Source: Saonia flava (GTDB lineage Bacteria > Bacteroidota > Bacteroidia > Flavobacteriales > Flavobacteriaceae). Taken from it: a stretch of 64,000 nucleotides of DNA. The first letter of the stretch is position 1. The number at the start of each line of letters is the position of its first letter. Made by a program: the position numbers and the translations under genes. The DNA lies in assembly GCF_011927795.1 (NCBI RefSeq), contig NZ_JAATJJ010000001.1:682001-746000 (forward strand), given 5' to 3'. The notes under the pieces are model-generated. The model was not told where the DNA came from, made no database searches, and saw nothing but the letters and a program-made list of their open reading frames with translations. Shown here in pieces: positions 16,748 through 24,703 of the stretch.

Positions 16748-18433
16748 TTAGTTATTAGTTTTGTTTCTTTTCTGTATAATTTCTTGCAGTTTTTCTTCAT
16801 TTACCCCAAAAATTCCGTTCTTTCCCACATCATTCATAAACTCATTGATATACTGCTGGTTTAGCTCATCACTATCTCCATATTTTGTGCGTATTTGCTC
16901 TAGTTCTTTATGAAGTTTTTTCCTTATGTCCACATAGGCGGGATCATTATATACATTTGTGAGTTCCTTTGGATCCTTTAAACGATCTATAAGTTCCCAA
17001 TGATCCATATCAAAATAGTAATGAATCAGTTTATACTCCTTGGTCACTATGGCATAATGTCTATTTACCATATGTTCTGCTGGATATTCATAGTAATGAT
17101 AATACACAGATTTTCTATTCCAATCCTCCATTTTTCCTGTAAGAATGGGCACCAGACTTTCTCCCTGCATATCCGCTGGCTGTTCCACACCCGCAACATC
17201 TAAAAAAGTTTGGGCAAAATCCAAGTTCTGCACCATTTCATCAGATTTGGACCCTGCCTTCACTTTACCTGGCCATGCTACAAGCAAAGGGGTTTTAAAA
17301 GACTCATCATAGATAAATCTTTTATCAAACCACCCATGTTCCCCTAAATAAAATCCTTGGTCAGAAGTATAAACTATTATAGTATTCTCCATCAAATTAT
17401 TTGTTTCAAGATAATCCAAGAGCCTTCCCACATTTTCATCCACAGCCTTGATTGTCCCCAAATAATCCTGCATATATCTTTGATATCGCCACTTCATCAA
17501 TTCTTCTTCACTCATCTTAGGGTAGGCTTCTTTAAATTCATCGTTTATTTTTTGGTAGGCATTTTTAAAATTTGCCATTTGTGTAGTGTCTAGGCGATCT
17601 TTAATACCAAAACTATATCTTAGTTTGTCTATGCCGATTTCAGGAAGTCCCATTGCATCAATGGTTTCAGGAAAAATTTTGGAGTCCCCCGTCCAGCTAA
17701 GATGTTTAAGAATACTCATTTCTGCCTCTTTCGCTGCAGGCCTTGATTTATAATCATCAAAAAGTGTTTCTGGTTCTGGAATTATTTTATTGGTAAACTC
17801 TTCCATATGGCGTTCCGCCATTACCCATGACCTATGTGGTGCTTTATGCAAATACATCAACATAAAGGGATCCTCTTCTTTACGTTCATTTTCAAGCCAA
17901 TCAAGGGTCATATCCGTAATAATATCCGTTACATACCCTTTCACATTTATCTCCCCATCATTTTTTGTTATAAAATCCGGATTGTAGTAGGCACCTTGCC
18001 CCGGAAGAATTTTAAACTGATCAAAGCCTTTTGGGTTGTTTCCAAAATGGAGCTTGCCGAACATTGCTGTTTGATACCCTGAATTTTGTAGAATTTGAGG
18101 AAAGGTTACGTTGGTGGTATCAAATGGAAAGTGGTTATCTATTTTACCATTAATGTGGGAATGTTTTCCAGTTAAAATAACAGCTCTAGATGGTGCACAA
18201 ATTGAATTTGTAACACTTGCATTGGTAAACAGCATACCCATTTCTGCAATTCGGTCAATGTTTGGTGTTTTTATTAGGCGGTTATCATAGGCCGATATCG
18301 CCTGATAGGCATGATCGTCGGACATAATGAATATAATATTGGGTCGCTTATTTGTTTTCTCTTCTTCTTTTGTTTGGCATCCTGAAAAAATAAATAGTAT
18401 AACTAAGGGCAATACTGCTGAATATTTATTCAT
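16748..18433 (-). CDS. Lipoprotein sulfatase (type I, formylglycine-dependent)
   Basis: Sulfate-ester hydrolase. The N-terminus is a lipoprotein signal, MNKYSAVLPLVILFIFSGCQ, with lipobox Cys19. The metal-binding start is RPNIIFIMSDDHAYQA. The maturation motif CAPSR has Cys79 as the residue oxidised to formylglycine. Further sulfatase features are FGKLHFGNNPKGFD, YTSDQGFYLGEHGWFDKRF and the metal-site lysine context. The 561-residue length is complete. No anSME maturase is present in the window. It is the promoter-proximal gene of the leftward operon, 29 bases before the next gene, so sulfate removal is tied to the esterase steps. Substrate probably a sulfated glycan or glycoside. Confidence 0.9.
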   Translation of the reverse strand: MNKYSAVLPLVILFIFSGCQTKEEEKTNKRPNIIFIMSDDHAYQAISAYDNRLIKTPNIDRIAEMGMLFTNASVTNSICAPSRAVILTGKHSHINGKIDNHFPFDTTNVTFPQILQNSGYQTAMFGKLHFGNNPKGFDQFKILPGQGAYYNPDFITKNDGEINVKGYVTDIITDMTLDWLENERKEEDPFMLMYLHKAPHRSWVMAERHMEEFTNKIIPEPETLFDDYKSRPAAKEAEMSILKHLSWTGDSKIFPETIDAMGLPEIGIDKLRYSFGIKDRLDTTQMANFKNAYQKINDEFKEAYPKMSEEELMKWRYQRYMQDYLGTIKAVDENVGRLLDYLETNNLMENTIIVYTSDQGFYLGEHGWFDKRFIYDESFKTPLLVAWPGKVKAGSKSDEMVQNLDFAQTFLDVAGVEQPADMQGESLVPILTGKMEDWNRKSVYYHYYEYPAEHMVNRHYAIVTKEYKLIHYYFDMDHWELIDRLKDPKELTNVYNDPAYVDIRKKLHKELEQIRTKYGDSDELNQQYINEFMNDVGKNGIFGVNEEKLQEIIQKRNKTNN

Positions 18434-18487
18434 GGAAGAGTATGTTTAATTGGTTCGGTTTTTATCGTTATAAATTAACACAAATTT

Positions 18488-18536
18488 TTATTGTCTCAAT
18501 TTATTACAATAATACTTTGTTTTCTTGAATTATTGT
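18488..18536. promoter_or_regulatory. Inverted half-sites in the sulfatase/Nudix-regulator divergent region
   Basis: TTATTGT (18488-18494), ACAATAAT (18506-18513) and ATTATTGT (18529-18536) form two nested inverted repeats. The 143-bp region lies between divergent genes, so the sites could serve both promoters. A -7-like TACTTTG at 18513-18519 lies between the second and third half-sites. Binding by the adjacent regulator is an inference. Confidence 0.35.
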
Positions 18537-18576
18537 TCTTTATTTGAGAAAAAATCAGTTTTTGACTTAAAAAAAT

Positions 18577-19296
18577 ATGGATATCCCATCTAAAGAAGGC
18601 TTTCTTTCCAATATTGCATATGACTCTGTAATATTTGGTTTTTCAGGGAACACCTTAAAAATCTTAATTCTAGAATATCACAACACAGGTTTTTTTGCTT
18701 TGCCCGGTGGTTTTGTAAAAATAGATGAGGACTTAAATGATGCTGTGAAGAGAGGACTAAAAGAGCGAACAGGTCTTGACAAAATTTTTTTAGAGCAGTT
18801 CTATACTTTTGGAAAAACTTCCAGAAAAGATTCAGCTGCCATGGAGACCATTTTAAAAGCAAATGGTTTTAAAGTGGATAAGCAAAGTTGGCTTCTTGAT
18901 CGTTTTATTTCTGTAGCATATTATGCGCTAATTAATTATGAAGATGTTTCTCCACAACCAGACGAACTTTCAGATTCCATAAACTGGTACCCCATTGATG
19001 AATTACCACCCCTAATTTTTGGTCATGATGAAATAGTTAAAAAAGCCATTCAAACTTTAAGGGACAATCTGGAAAGAAAATTGGTTGGAATCAACCTACT
19101 GCCGAGTAAGTTCACCATGAAGGAGCTCCAACAAGTGCATGAAGCTATTTTAAATAAAAAACTTCGAAGAACAACTTTTCAGCGTAAAATGTTGGGTATG
19201 GAAATATTGGAACGACATGAAAAACAATTTTCCGGAAAGGCCCACAAAGCCCCATATCTATATAGTTTTAATAAGGTTACTAGTGGGCAACAATGA
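18577..19296 (+). CDS. Nudix-related transcriptional regulator (NrtR/AraR type)
   Basis: Nudix-fold domain (about residues 10-145) plus a C-terminal winged helix (about 155-230), the architecture of NrtR and of the Bacteroides arabinose regulator AraR. The Nudix box begins GGFVKIDEDLNDAVKRGLKE and ends RTGL. The consensus REUxEE is changed to RGLKER, so two of three catalytic glutamates are missing and hydrolase activity is unlikely; the domain probably senses a sugar or derivative. The C-terminal half has FTMKELQQVHEAIL and RTTFQRKMLGMEIL, typical of the wing. It is divergent from the sulfatase operon and upstream of GH78, so regulation of these genes is likely. No signal peptide. Confidence 0.88.
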   Translation: MDIPSKEGFLSNIAYDSVIFGFSGNTLKILILEYHNTGFFALPGGFVKIDEDLNDAVKRGLKERTGLDKIFLEQFYTFGKTSRKDSAAMETILKANGFKVDKQSWLLDRFISVAYYALINYEDVSPQPDELSDSINWYPIDELPPLIFGHDEIVKKAIQTLRDNLERKLVGINLLPSKFTMKELQQVHEAILNKKLRRTTFQRKMLGMEILERHEKQFSGKAHKAPYLYSFNKVTSGQQ

Positions 19297-19331
19297 TTCA
19301 AAACCATATCAAAATATAATCCGATGAACAT

Positions 19332-19353
19332 AACAGTGCGGAACGGTATAGTT
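19332..19353 (+). promoter_or_regulatory. Candidate operator upstream of GH78, shared with the SusC and rhamnose promoters
   Basis: AACAGTGCGGAACGG followed by TATAGTT. It matches the site at 39356-39377 upstream of SusC at 19 of 22 positions, and the first 13 bases match the site at 38257-38269 with two differences. It lies 62 bases upstream of the rhamnosidase ATG. Probably bound by the GntR-type regulator at 38296 (inference). Confidence 0.6.
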
Positions 19354-19415
19354 AAGCCTTTTAAATAAACTTGTTATCTGGTATTTTCCAAGAAAACTTT
19401 ATTAATGATAACACG

Positions 19416-22400
19416 ATGTTGATGATAAAAACAAAAAACTACAAAGCGACAACCTATGCACTGTTTATAGTTTTGCTATTTCATAACCTTTTATGTTTTT
19501 CCCAAACAGAAATAGGCAATTTAAAAGTAGAGTATCAAAAAGAACCATTGGGAATTGATATTGAAAAACCTCAGTTCAGTTGGCAAATGATTGCGATTGA
19601 TGAGGCCAGAAACCAGTATCAAACTGCTTATAGACTTGTTGTAAAAAGCGAGAATGACGAAATAGTGTGGGATACGGAGAATGTGATTTCCGATGAATCC
19701 CTGGCCATTCAATACAATGGAAAACCTTTAAAGTCATCAACACGATATAACTGGACTGTTTCTGTATGGAATCAAGACCAAAAAGAAATTAAATCCTCTT
19801 CTTGGTTTGAGACGGGCTTACTGAATCCAGATTCGAACCTATCAGCATGGAATGGAGCAAAATGGATTGGTGGCACTGCTGAAGATATACCATTTAACTC
19901 CCATTATTTATCCGTATTTAAAGTGCACTATGAACTTCAGCTTGATGAAAAATCCAAAAGTACCAAAGCGGCATTTGTTTTTGGAGGAAATGATTCTCGG
20001 TTAATGGATCACAACAAAAATATACAAGGTGTAGAGTCTAAGGTAAATGGAAATTATATTGCTTTTGAGTTGGATATTGAAAACATAGATGGTACACCAG
20101 AAGGTCTGGCCAAATTCAATGTGTATAGAGTAGGTTATGATAAGGCCGACACAAAAGATATTCCTTTTAGAAGTTTTGATATTCCACTTCAACTAATAAA
20201 TATTGAAAACAAATATGCTTCACACGAATTTAATGTAGAATCTAATTTTGGCATTTTTGAAGTTTTCCTCAATGGCCAAAAGAATGAAAATAAAATAGTC
20301 AGAACAGAAAACCCTAGCCCTTCACCCTACGCCAATAATGGTATGAACTTAAATCCTGTAGGAAAAGGGAATGATTATATCTGTTTTCCTGTGGTGGGAG
20401 ACATTGGATTTTCCATAGAAAAAAAGCAAAAGGCATATTTTACCAATTTTCAAATTAAAAATTATAGGAGTCCATCAAACAATTTATTCCTTGAAGAACT
20501 GGATGAAGACTACAAGGGTATTTTCAAAAACATTCCAATTAAAAATGAATCGTACTTTCTAGATGGCCGTAAAGAAGGGTTGCTTTTGCTAAAGAACCCA
20601 AGCAAAAATTCTACCCCCATACTTAGAACTACATTTTCAACAAACAATAAAAAGATCAGCAAAGCACGTTTGTATGTGACAGCAAGGGGTATTTATGAAA
20701 TGTACCTAAATGGTGAAAGAATAAGTGAAGACTATTTTAATCCAGGACTTACACAGTACAACAAAACCCATATGTACCAAACCTATGATGTGACCAATAA
20801 AATACAGAACAACAGCTCCAATTCAATAGGCGCAATGTTGGGAGAAGGATGGTGGAGCGGAAATATCACCTACAGTGGAGAACATTGGAACTACTTTGGG
20901 GACAGGCAATCCTTATTGACCCAACTTATTATCACTTATGAGGATGGTAGCGAACAAATAGTTGTTTCCAAACCGAAAACATGGAACTATTTTAATAATG
21001 GGCCCATTGTTACAGGAAGTTATTTTCAGGGAGAAGTATATGATGCTAGAAAAGAGAAGGGTATAGAGGGTTGGGCAACCGCTGCATATGATGATCATTC
21101 GTGGAAATCCGCTGTAGAAATTCCAATTGAAGGTACTACCTTTTTGGAATCCAGTACAGACTTGTCTGGAACCCCAACAAATTTTAATTATGATGATTTA
21201 CAATTGATCGGTCAGATTGGCAAGAATGTTCAAATTGTAAAAACATTGTCTGCGCAAAGTGTAGAAGAAGTGAGGCCGGGTGTTTTTGTTTATGATATGG
21301 GTCAAAATATGGTAGGATTCCCAAATATTTCCTTGGGAAAAGGGCAAAAAAATGATACAGTTACCTTGCGCTATGCGGAGGTGAAGTATCCCGACCTATC
21401 CGAATACAAGGATAATGTGGGGATGATTATGCTAGAAAATATTAGAGCAGCATTGACTCAAGACCTGTACATTAGAAAAGGTCAATTAAATGAAGTAATA
21501 CAACCAATATTTACTTTTCACGGATATCGGTTTTTAGAAATTACGGGAATAAATGAACCCCTTCCCTTGGAAGCGGTTAAAGGAAAAGTGTTAAGTTCCA
21601 TAAATGGGTTGGCGTCCAGTTATGAGACTTCTAATGAGCTGGTGAACAAACTTTGGGAAAATATAACCTGGTCTATGCGTGGCAACTTTCTTTCCATTCC
21701 CACAGATACTCCTGCAAGAAATGAACGTATGGGTTGGAGCGGGGATATTAATGTATTTTCCAAAGCCGCCACCTATATTGCAAATGCAAATCCTTTTCTT
21801 AAAAGACATATGATGGCCATGAGAGATATCCAGGCCAAGAATGGACGTTTTACAGATGTTGCACCAGTTGGTGGAGGTTTTGGAGGTACTTTGTGGGGAA
21901 GTGCAGGTATTATTGTAGCTTGGGAAACCTACCGGCAATATGGAGACAAGCAGCTTCTTAGGGAGCATTATCCTGCGATGAAAAAGTATATTGCGTTCTT
22001 GGCTTCTAAAGAAAATGAAGAAGGTGTTATAGAAGAAGGTCCCTTAGGCGATTGGCTAAGCCCAGAAGGAAAAAAGAATGACAATACCTTACTATGGAAT
22101 GCCTATCAAGTATATGATTTGGAAATTGTATCTAAGATAGCTACGCTATTGGGGTATAGTGAAGATGCAATTAAGTTTAAAGAAGCCTACACTAAGCGCA
22201 AAGCATTTTTTAATAAAACCTATGTGCACCAAACTAGTAAGAAGACCATAGGTACAGGGAGGGAATCATTTAGTTTTGGACCTCCATTGCCAGCAGAAAA
22301 AAAGCCAAAACCTGGGGATTTAGTGGATAGTCAAGCATCCTATGCCATACCATTGGCACTAAATGTTGTGGATGATGGTAGCAAGGTCAAGTTTGCCGAG

Positions 22401-23066
22401 CATTTAGCCCATACCATTTCTAGAAAAAATATAGATGATAGTGGCATGGAAAGACCTGCCTATTCTCTAATGACAGGCTTTATAGGCACAGCATCTATTA
22501 GTGAGGCACTATCACAAAACAATTACAATGCCCATGCATACCGTTTATTGCAACAAGAACAATATCCATCATGGCTATATTCTGTGAAAAATGGCGCCAC
22601 TACTATTTGGGAACGCCTAAATTCTTATACCGTTGAAAATGGTTTCGGAGGCAATAACAGCATGAATTCTTTTAATCACTATTCTTTTGGGGCGGTTGCT
22701 GCTTGGATGAACAATTATTCTTTAGGTATTCAACGACATGAAAAAAAACCCGCATTCAAAGAATTTATTCTACAGCCAACGCCAGACCCGGATGGTGTAA
22801 TGACCTGGGCTAAAGGCCACTATGATTCTATGTATGGCACTATTAAAAGTGAGTGGAAACAAGTAGATGGTACATTGTACTATGTCGCAACGGTTCCAGC
22901 CAATACTAAAGCAACCCTTTATTTGCCATCAGACTCTTTAAAGAAAATTACAGAGAGTGGTAAAAAAGTAAAGAAAAGCAAAGGAGTTAAGTTTTTAGGT
23001 AAAGAGGAAGATAAACTTATTTTTCACCTAAAATCTGGCACTTATGAATTTGAAATAAAAAAGTAA
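19416..23066 (+). CDS. GH78 alpha-L-rhamnosidase (large, multidomain)
   Basis: Secreted inverting glycosidase removing terminal alpha-L-rhamnose. Start chosen at ATG 19416; the frame opens at 19371, but the upstream 15 codons precede a good signal peptide. An ATG two codons later (19422) is also possible. The mature part begins near TEIGNLKVEYQKEPLGID. An inserted beta-sandwich-like region occupies about residues 160-370. The rhamnosidase N-terminal sugar-binding domain follows (RLYVTARGIYEMYLNGERIS). The catalytic (alpha/alpha)6 domain carries TDTPARNERMGWSGDINVF, matching the conserved acid-bearing motif of GH78, and GATTIWERLNSY near the C-terminus. A beta-sandwich ends the chain. About 1216 residues is longer than most GH78 enzymes because of the insert. 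Confidence 0.93.
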   Translation: MLMIKTKNYKATTYALFIVLLFHNLLCFSQTEIGNLKVEYQKEPLGIDIEKPQFSWQMIAIDEARNQYQTAYRLVVKSENDEIVWDTENVISDESLAIQYNGKPLKSSTRYNWTVSVWNQDQKEIKSSSWFETGLLNPDSNLSAWNGAKWIGGTAEDIPFNSHYLSVFKVHYELQLDEKSKSTKAAFVFGGNDSRLMDHNKNIQGVESKVNGNYIAFELDIENIDGTPEGLAKFNVYRVGYDKADTKDIPFRSFDIPLQLINIENKYASHEFNVESNFGIFEVFLNGQKNENKIVRTENPSPSPYANNGMNLNPVGKGNDYICFPVVGDIGFSIEKKQKAYFTNFQIKNYRSPSNNLFLEELDEDYKGIFKNIPIKNESYFLDGRKEGLLLLKNPSKNSTPILRTTFSTNNKKISKARLYVTARGIYEMYLNGERISEDYFNPGLTQYNKTHMYQTYDVTNKIQNNSSNSIGAMLGEGWWSGNITYSGEHWNYFGDRQSLLTQLIITYEDGSEQIVVSKPKTWNYFNNGPIVTGSYFQGEVYDARKEKGIEGWATAAYDDHSWKSAVEIPIEGTTFLESSTDLSGTPTNFNYDDLQLIGQIGKNVQIVKTLSAQSVEEVRPGVFVYDMGQNMVGFPNISLGKGQKNDTVTLRYAEVKYPDLSEYKDNVGMIMLENIRAALTQDLYIRKGQLNEVIQPIFTFHGYRFLEITGINEPLPLEAVKGKVLSSINGLASSYETSNELVNKLWENITWSMRGNFLSIPTDTPARNERMGWSGDINVFSKAATYIANANPFLKRHMMAMRDIQAKNGRFTDVAPVGGGFGGTLWGSAGIIVAWETYRQYGDKQLLREHYPAMKKYIAFLASKENEEGVIEEGPLGDWLSPEGKKNDNTLLWNAYQVYDLEIVSKIATLLGYSEDAIKFKEAYTKRKAFFNKTYVHQTSKKTIGTGRESFSFGPPLPAEKKPKPGDLVDSQASYAIPLALNVVDDGSKVKFAEHLAHTISRKNIDDSGMERPAYSLMTGFIGTASISEALSQNNYNAHAYRLLQQEQYPSWLYSVKNGATTIWERLNSYTVENGFGGNNSMNSFNHYSFGAVAAWMNNYSLGIQRHEKKPAFKEFILQPTPDPDGVMTWAKGHYDSMYGTIKSEWKQVDGTLYYVATVPANTKATLYLPSDSLKKITESGKKVKKSKGVKFLGKEEDKLIFHLKSGTYEFEIKK

Positions 23067-23085
23067 TTTAATTAAACTAACACCA

Positions 23086-24693
23086 ATGAAAAAAGTAAAT
23101 CTAGTAGTTATGCTTCTTGCTTGCATAACAAGTGTTTTTGCCCAAGAGGTAATAACAGGGAACAATGTAGCTGTGACCAATACCGAGTCCGGCAAAGTAC
23201 GCGGATATATTCACAATGATATTTATACCTATAAAGGTATTCCATATGCACAAGCGGAACGTTTTACGGCTCCTTCAAAGCCTGCGCCATGGGAGGGTGT
23301 AAGAAGTTCAACCATGTATGGGCCAGTCGCACCATTATTAAGTCCTACAACTTCTATCCAGGATGAATCAGAATTTGTTTTTGACCATGATTGGGGGTAT
23401 ACAAATGAAGATTGCTTACGAGTAAATGTCTGGACCCCTGGGATAAATGACGGCAAAAAAAGACCTGTCCTGTTCTGGATTCACGGAGGTGGTTTTACAG
23501 CAGGCTCTAGCCAAGAACTTCCGTCATATGATGGAGAAAATTTAAGCAAAAAAGGAGATGTGGTCGTTGTATCCATAAACCATAGATTAAATGTGCTGGG
23601 CTTTCTAGATTTATCTGCCTACGGAGAAAAGTACAAGCATTCCGCAAACAACAGTATTTTGGATATGGTCGCTGCCCTAGAATGGGTAAAAACCAACATT
23701 TCCAACTTCGGTGGAGACCCCAACAATGTAACCATTTTTGGTCAATCAGGAGGAGGTGCCAAAGTAAATACATTAATGGCAATGCCAAAAGCCAGTGGAC
23801 TGTTCCATAAGGCCATTAACCAAAGTGGAGCTTTTAGAAGCGGTATTTTAGAAAAAGAAGACACACAACGGATTGGAGCAGAGACTTTAGCTGCATTAAA
23901 TTTGGATGCCTCACAGGTAGATAGTCTACAAACTATTCCTTTTGCCGAGCTATCTGCAGCAAGTAGCAAAGCCTTAGAGGTAGTGGCCGAAAAAATGAAA
24001 GCAGAAGGGAAACCAGTTATAGGCTTTGGTCTAAGTTGGGGACCAAGTAGAGACGGTAATGACCTTCCGTATCAAGTTAATTCAGAGGAGGCCTACGCTT
24101 TATCAAAACACATTCCTCTAATGATTGGAACGGTAAAGAACGAATTTGCTCCTTTTGCCAACATGCGGTTTTTAAATGCTAGCGAAGAAGAAATCATGGC
24201 TCATATTAAGAATCAATACAAAGAAAAGGCAGATGCCTATTTAAAAGCGGTTAAAAAGGCATATCCAAATGATACCGCACCCAAAGACTTATTGGATGTT
24301 GACACAACTTTTAGGCCTGGAGCAGTTGCACAAGCCAATACTAAATCTGCTTTAAAAGGAGGAGCTCCTGTATACATGTATTTATTTACTTGGCAATCAC
24401 CGGTATTTAATGGCAAATACAAATCCCTTCATTGTATGGAATTACCTTTTGTATTTGACAATATTGAAAAGGCCAATAAGATGACTGGAGGTGGTAAAGA
24501 AGCTCATGTATTAGCAGGGAAGATGAGCCAAGCTTGGATAAATTTTGCAACAACAGGAAATCCAAATAATAGTAGTTTGCCAAATTGGCCAACCTATACA
24601 AGCAGTAATACGGCTACTATGCATTTTGATACTACTTGTGAAGTGAAGCCACAATTAGATAAAGAATTATTTGAAATAGTAAGTGGAAATTAA
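23086..24693 (+). CDS. Secreted type-B carboxylesterase (third of four)
   Basis: PF00135 esterase, 535 residues, signal peptide MKKVNLVVMLLACITSVFAQ. Conserved NEDCLRVNVWTP (residues 108-118), oxyanion WIHGGGF (131-137), and nucleophile Ser221 in IFGQSGGGAKVNTL. Catalytic His probably in KSLHCMELPFVF. The GxSGGGAK elbow groups it with the fourth esterase at 44376, which also neighbours a GH78 gene. It lies 19 bases after the rhamnosidase gene and just before GH3, so deacylation and rhamnose removal probably act on the same substrate. The exact ester is unknown. Confidence 0.9.
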   Translation: MKKVNLVVMLLACITSVFAQEVITGNNVAVTNTESGKVRGYIHNDIYTYKGIPYAQAERFTAPSKPAPWEGVRSSTMYGPVAPLLSPTTSIQDESEFVFDHDWGYTNEDCLRVNVWTPGINDGKKRPVLFWIHGGGFTAGSSQELPSYDGENLSKKGDVVVVSINHRLNVLGFLDLSAYGEKYKHSANNSILDMVAALEWVKTNISNFGGDPNNVTIFGQSGGGAKVNTLMAMPKASGLFHKAINQSGAFRSGILEKEDTQRIGAETLAALNLDASQVDSLQTIPFAELSAASSKALEVVAEKMKAEGKPVIGFGLSWGPSRDGNDLPYQVNSEEAYALSKHIPLMIGTVKNEFAPFANMRFLNASEEEIMAHIKNQYKEKADAYLKAVKKAYPNDTAPKDLLDVDTTFRPGAVAQANTKSALKGGAPVYMYLFTWQSPVFNGKYKSLHCMELPFVFDNIEKANKMTGGGKEAHVLAGKMSQAWINFATTGNPNNSSLPNWPTYTSSNTATMHFDTTCEVKPQLDKELFEIVSGN

Positions 24694-24703
24694 AAAAGTA
24701 AAA

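Noticed and set aside
7953-18433. Classical terpene degradation (Atu/Liu) operon
   Set aside because: Only AtuA and its C-domain are present; geranyl-CoA carboxylase, citronellyl-CoA dehydrogenase and enoyl-CoA hydratase genes are absent.
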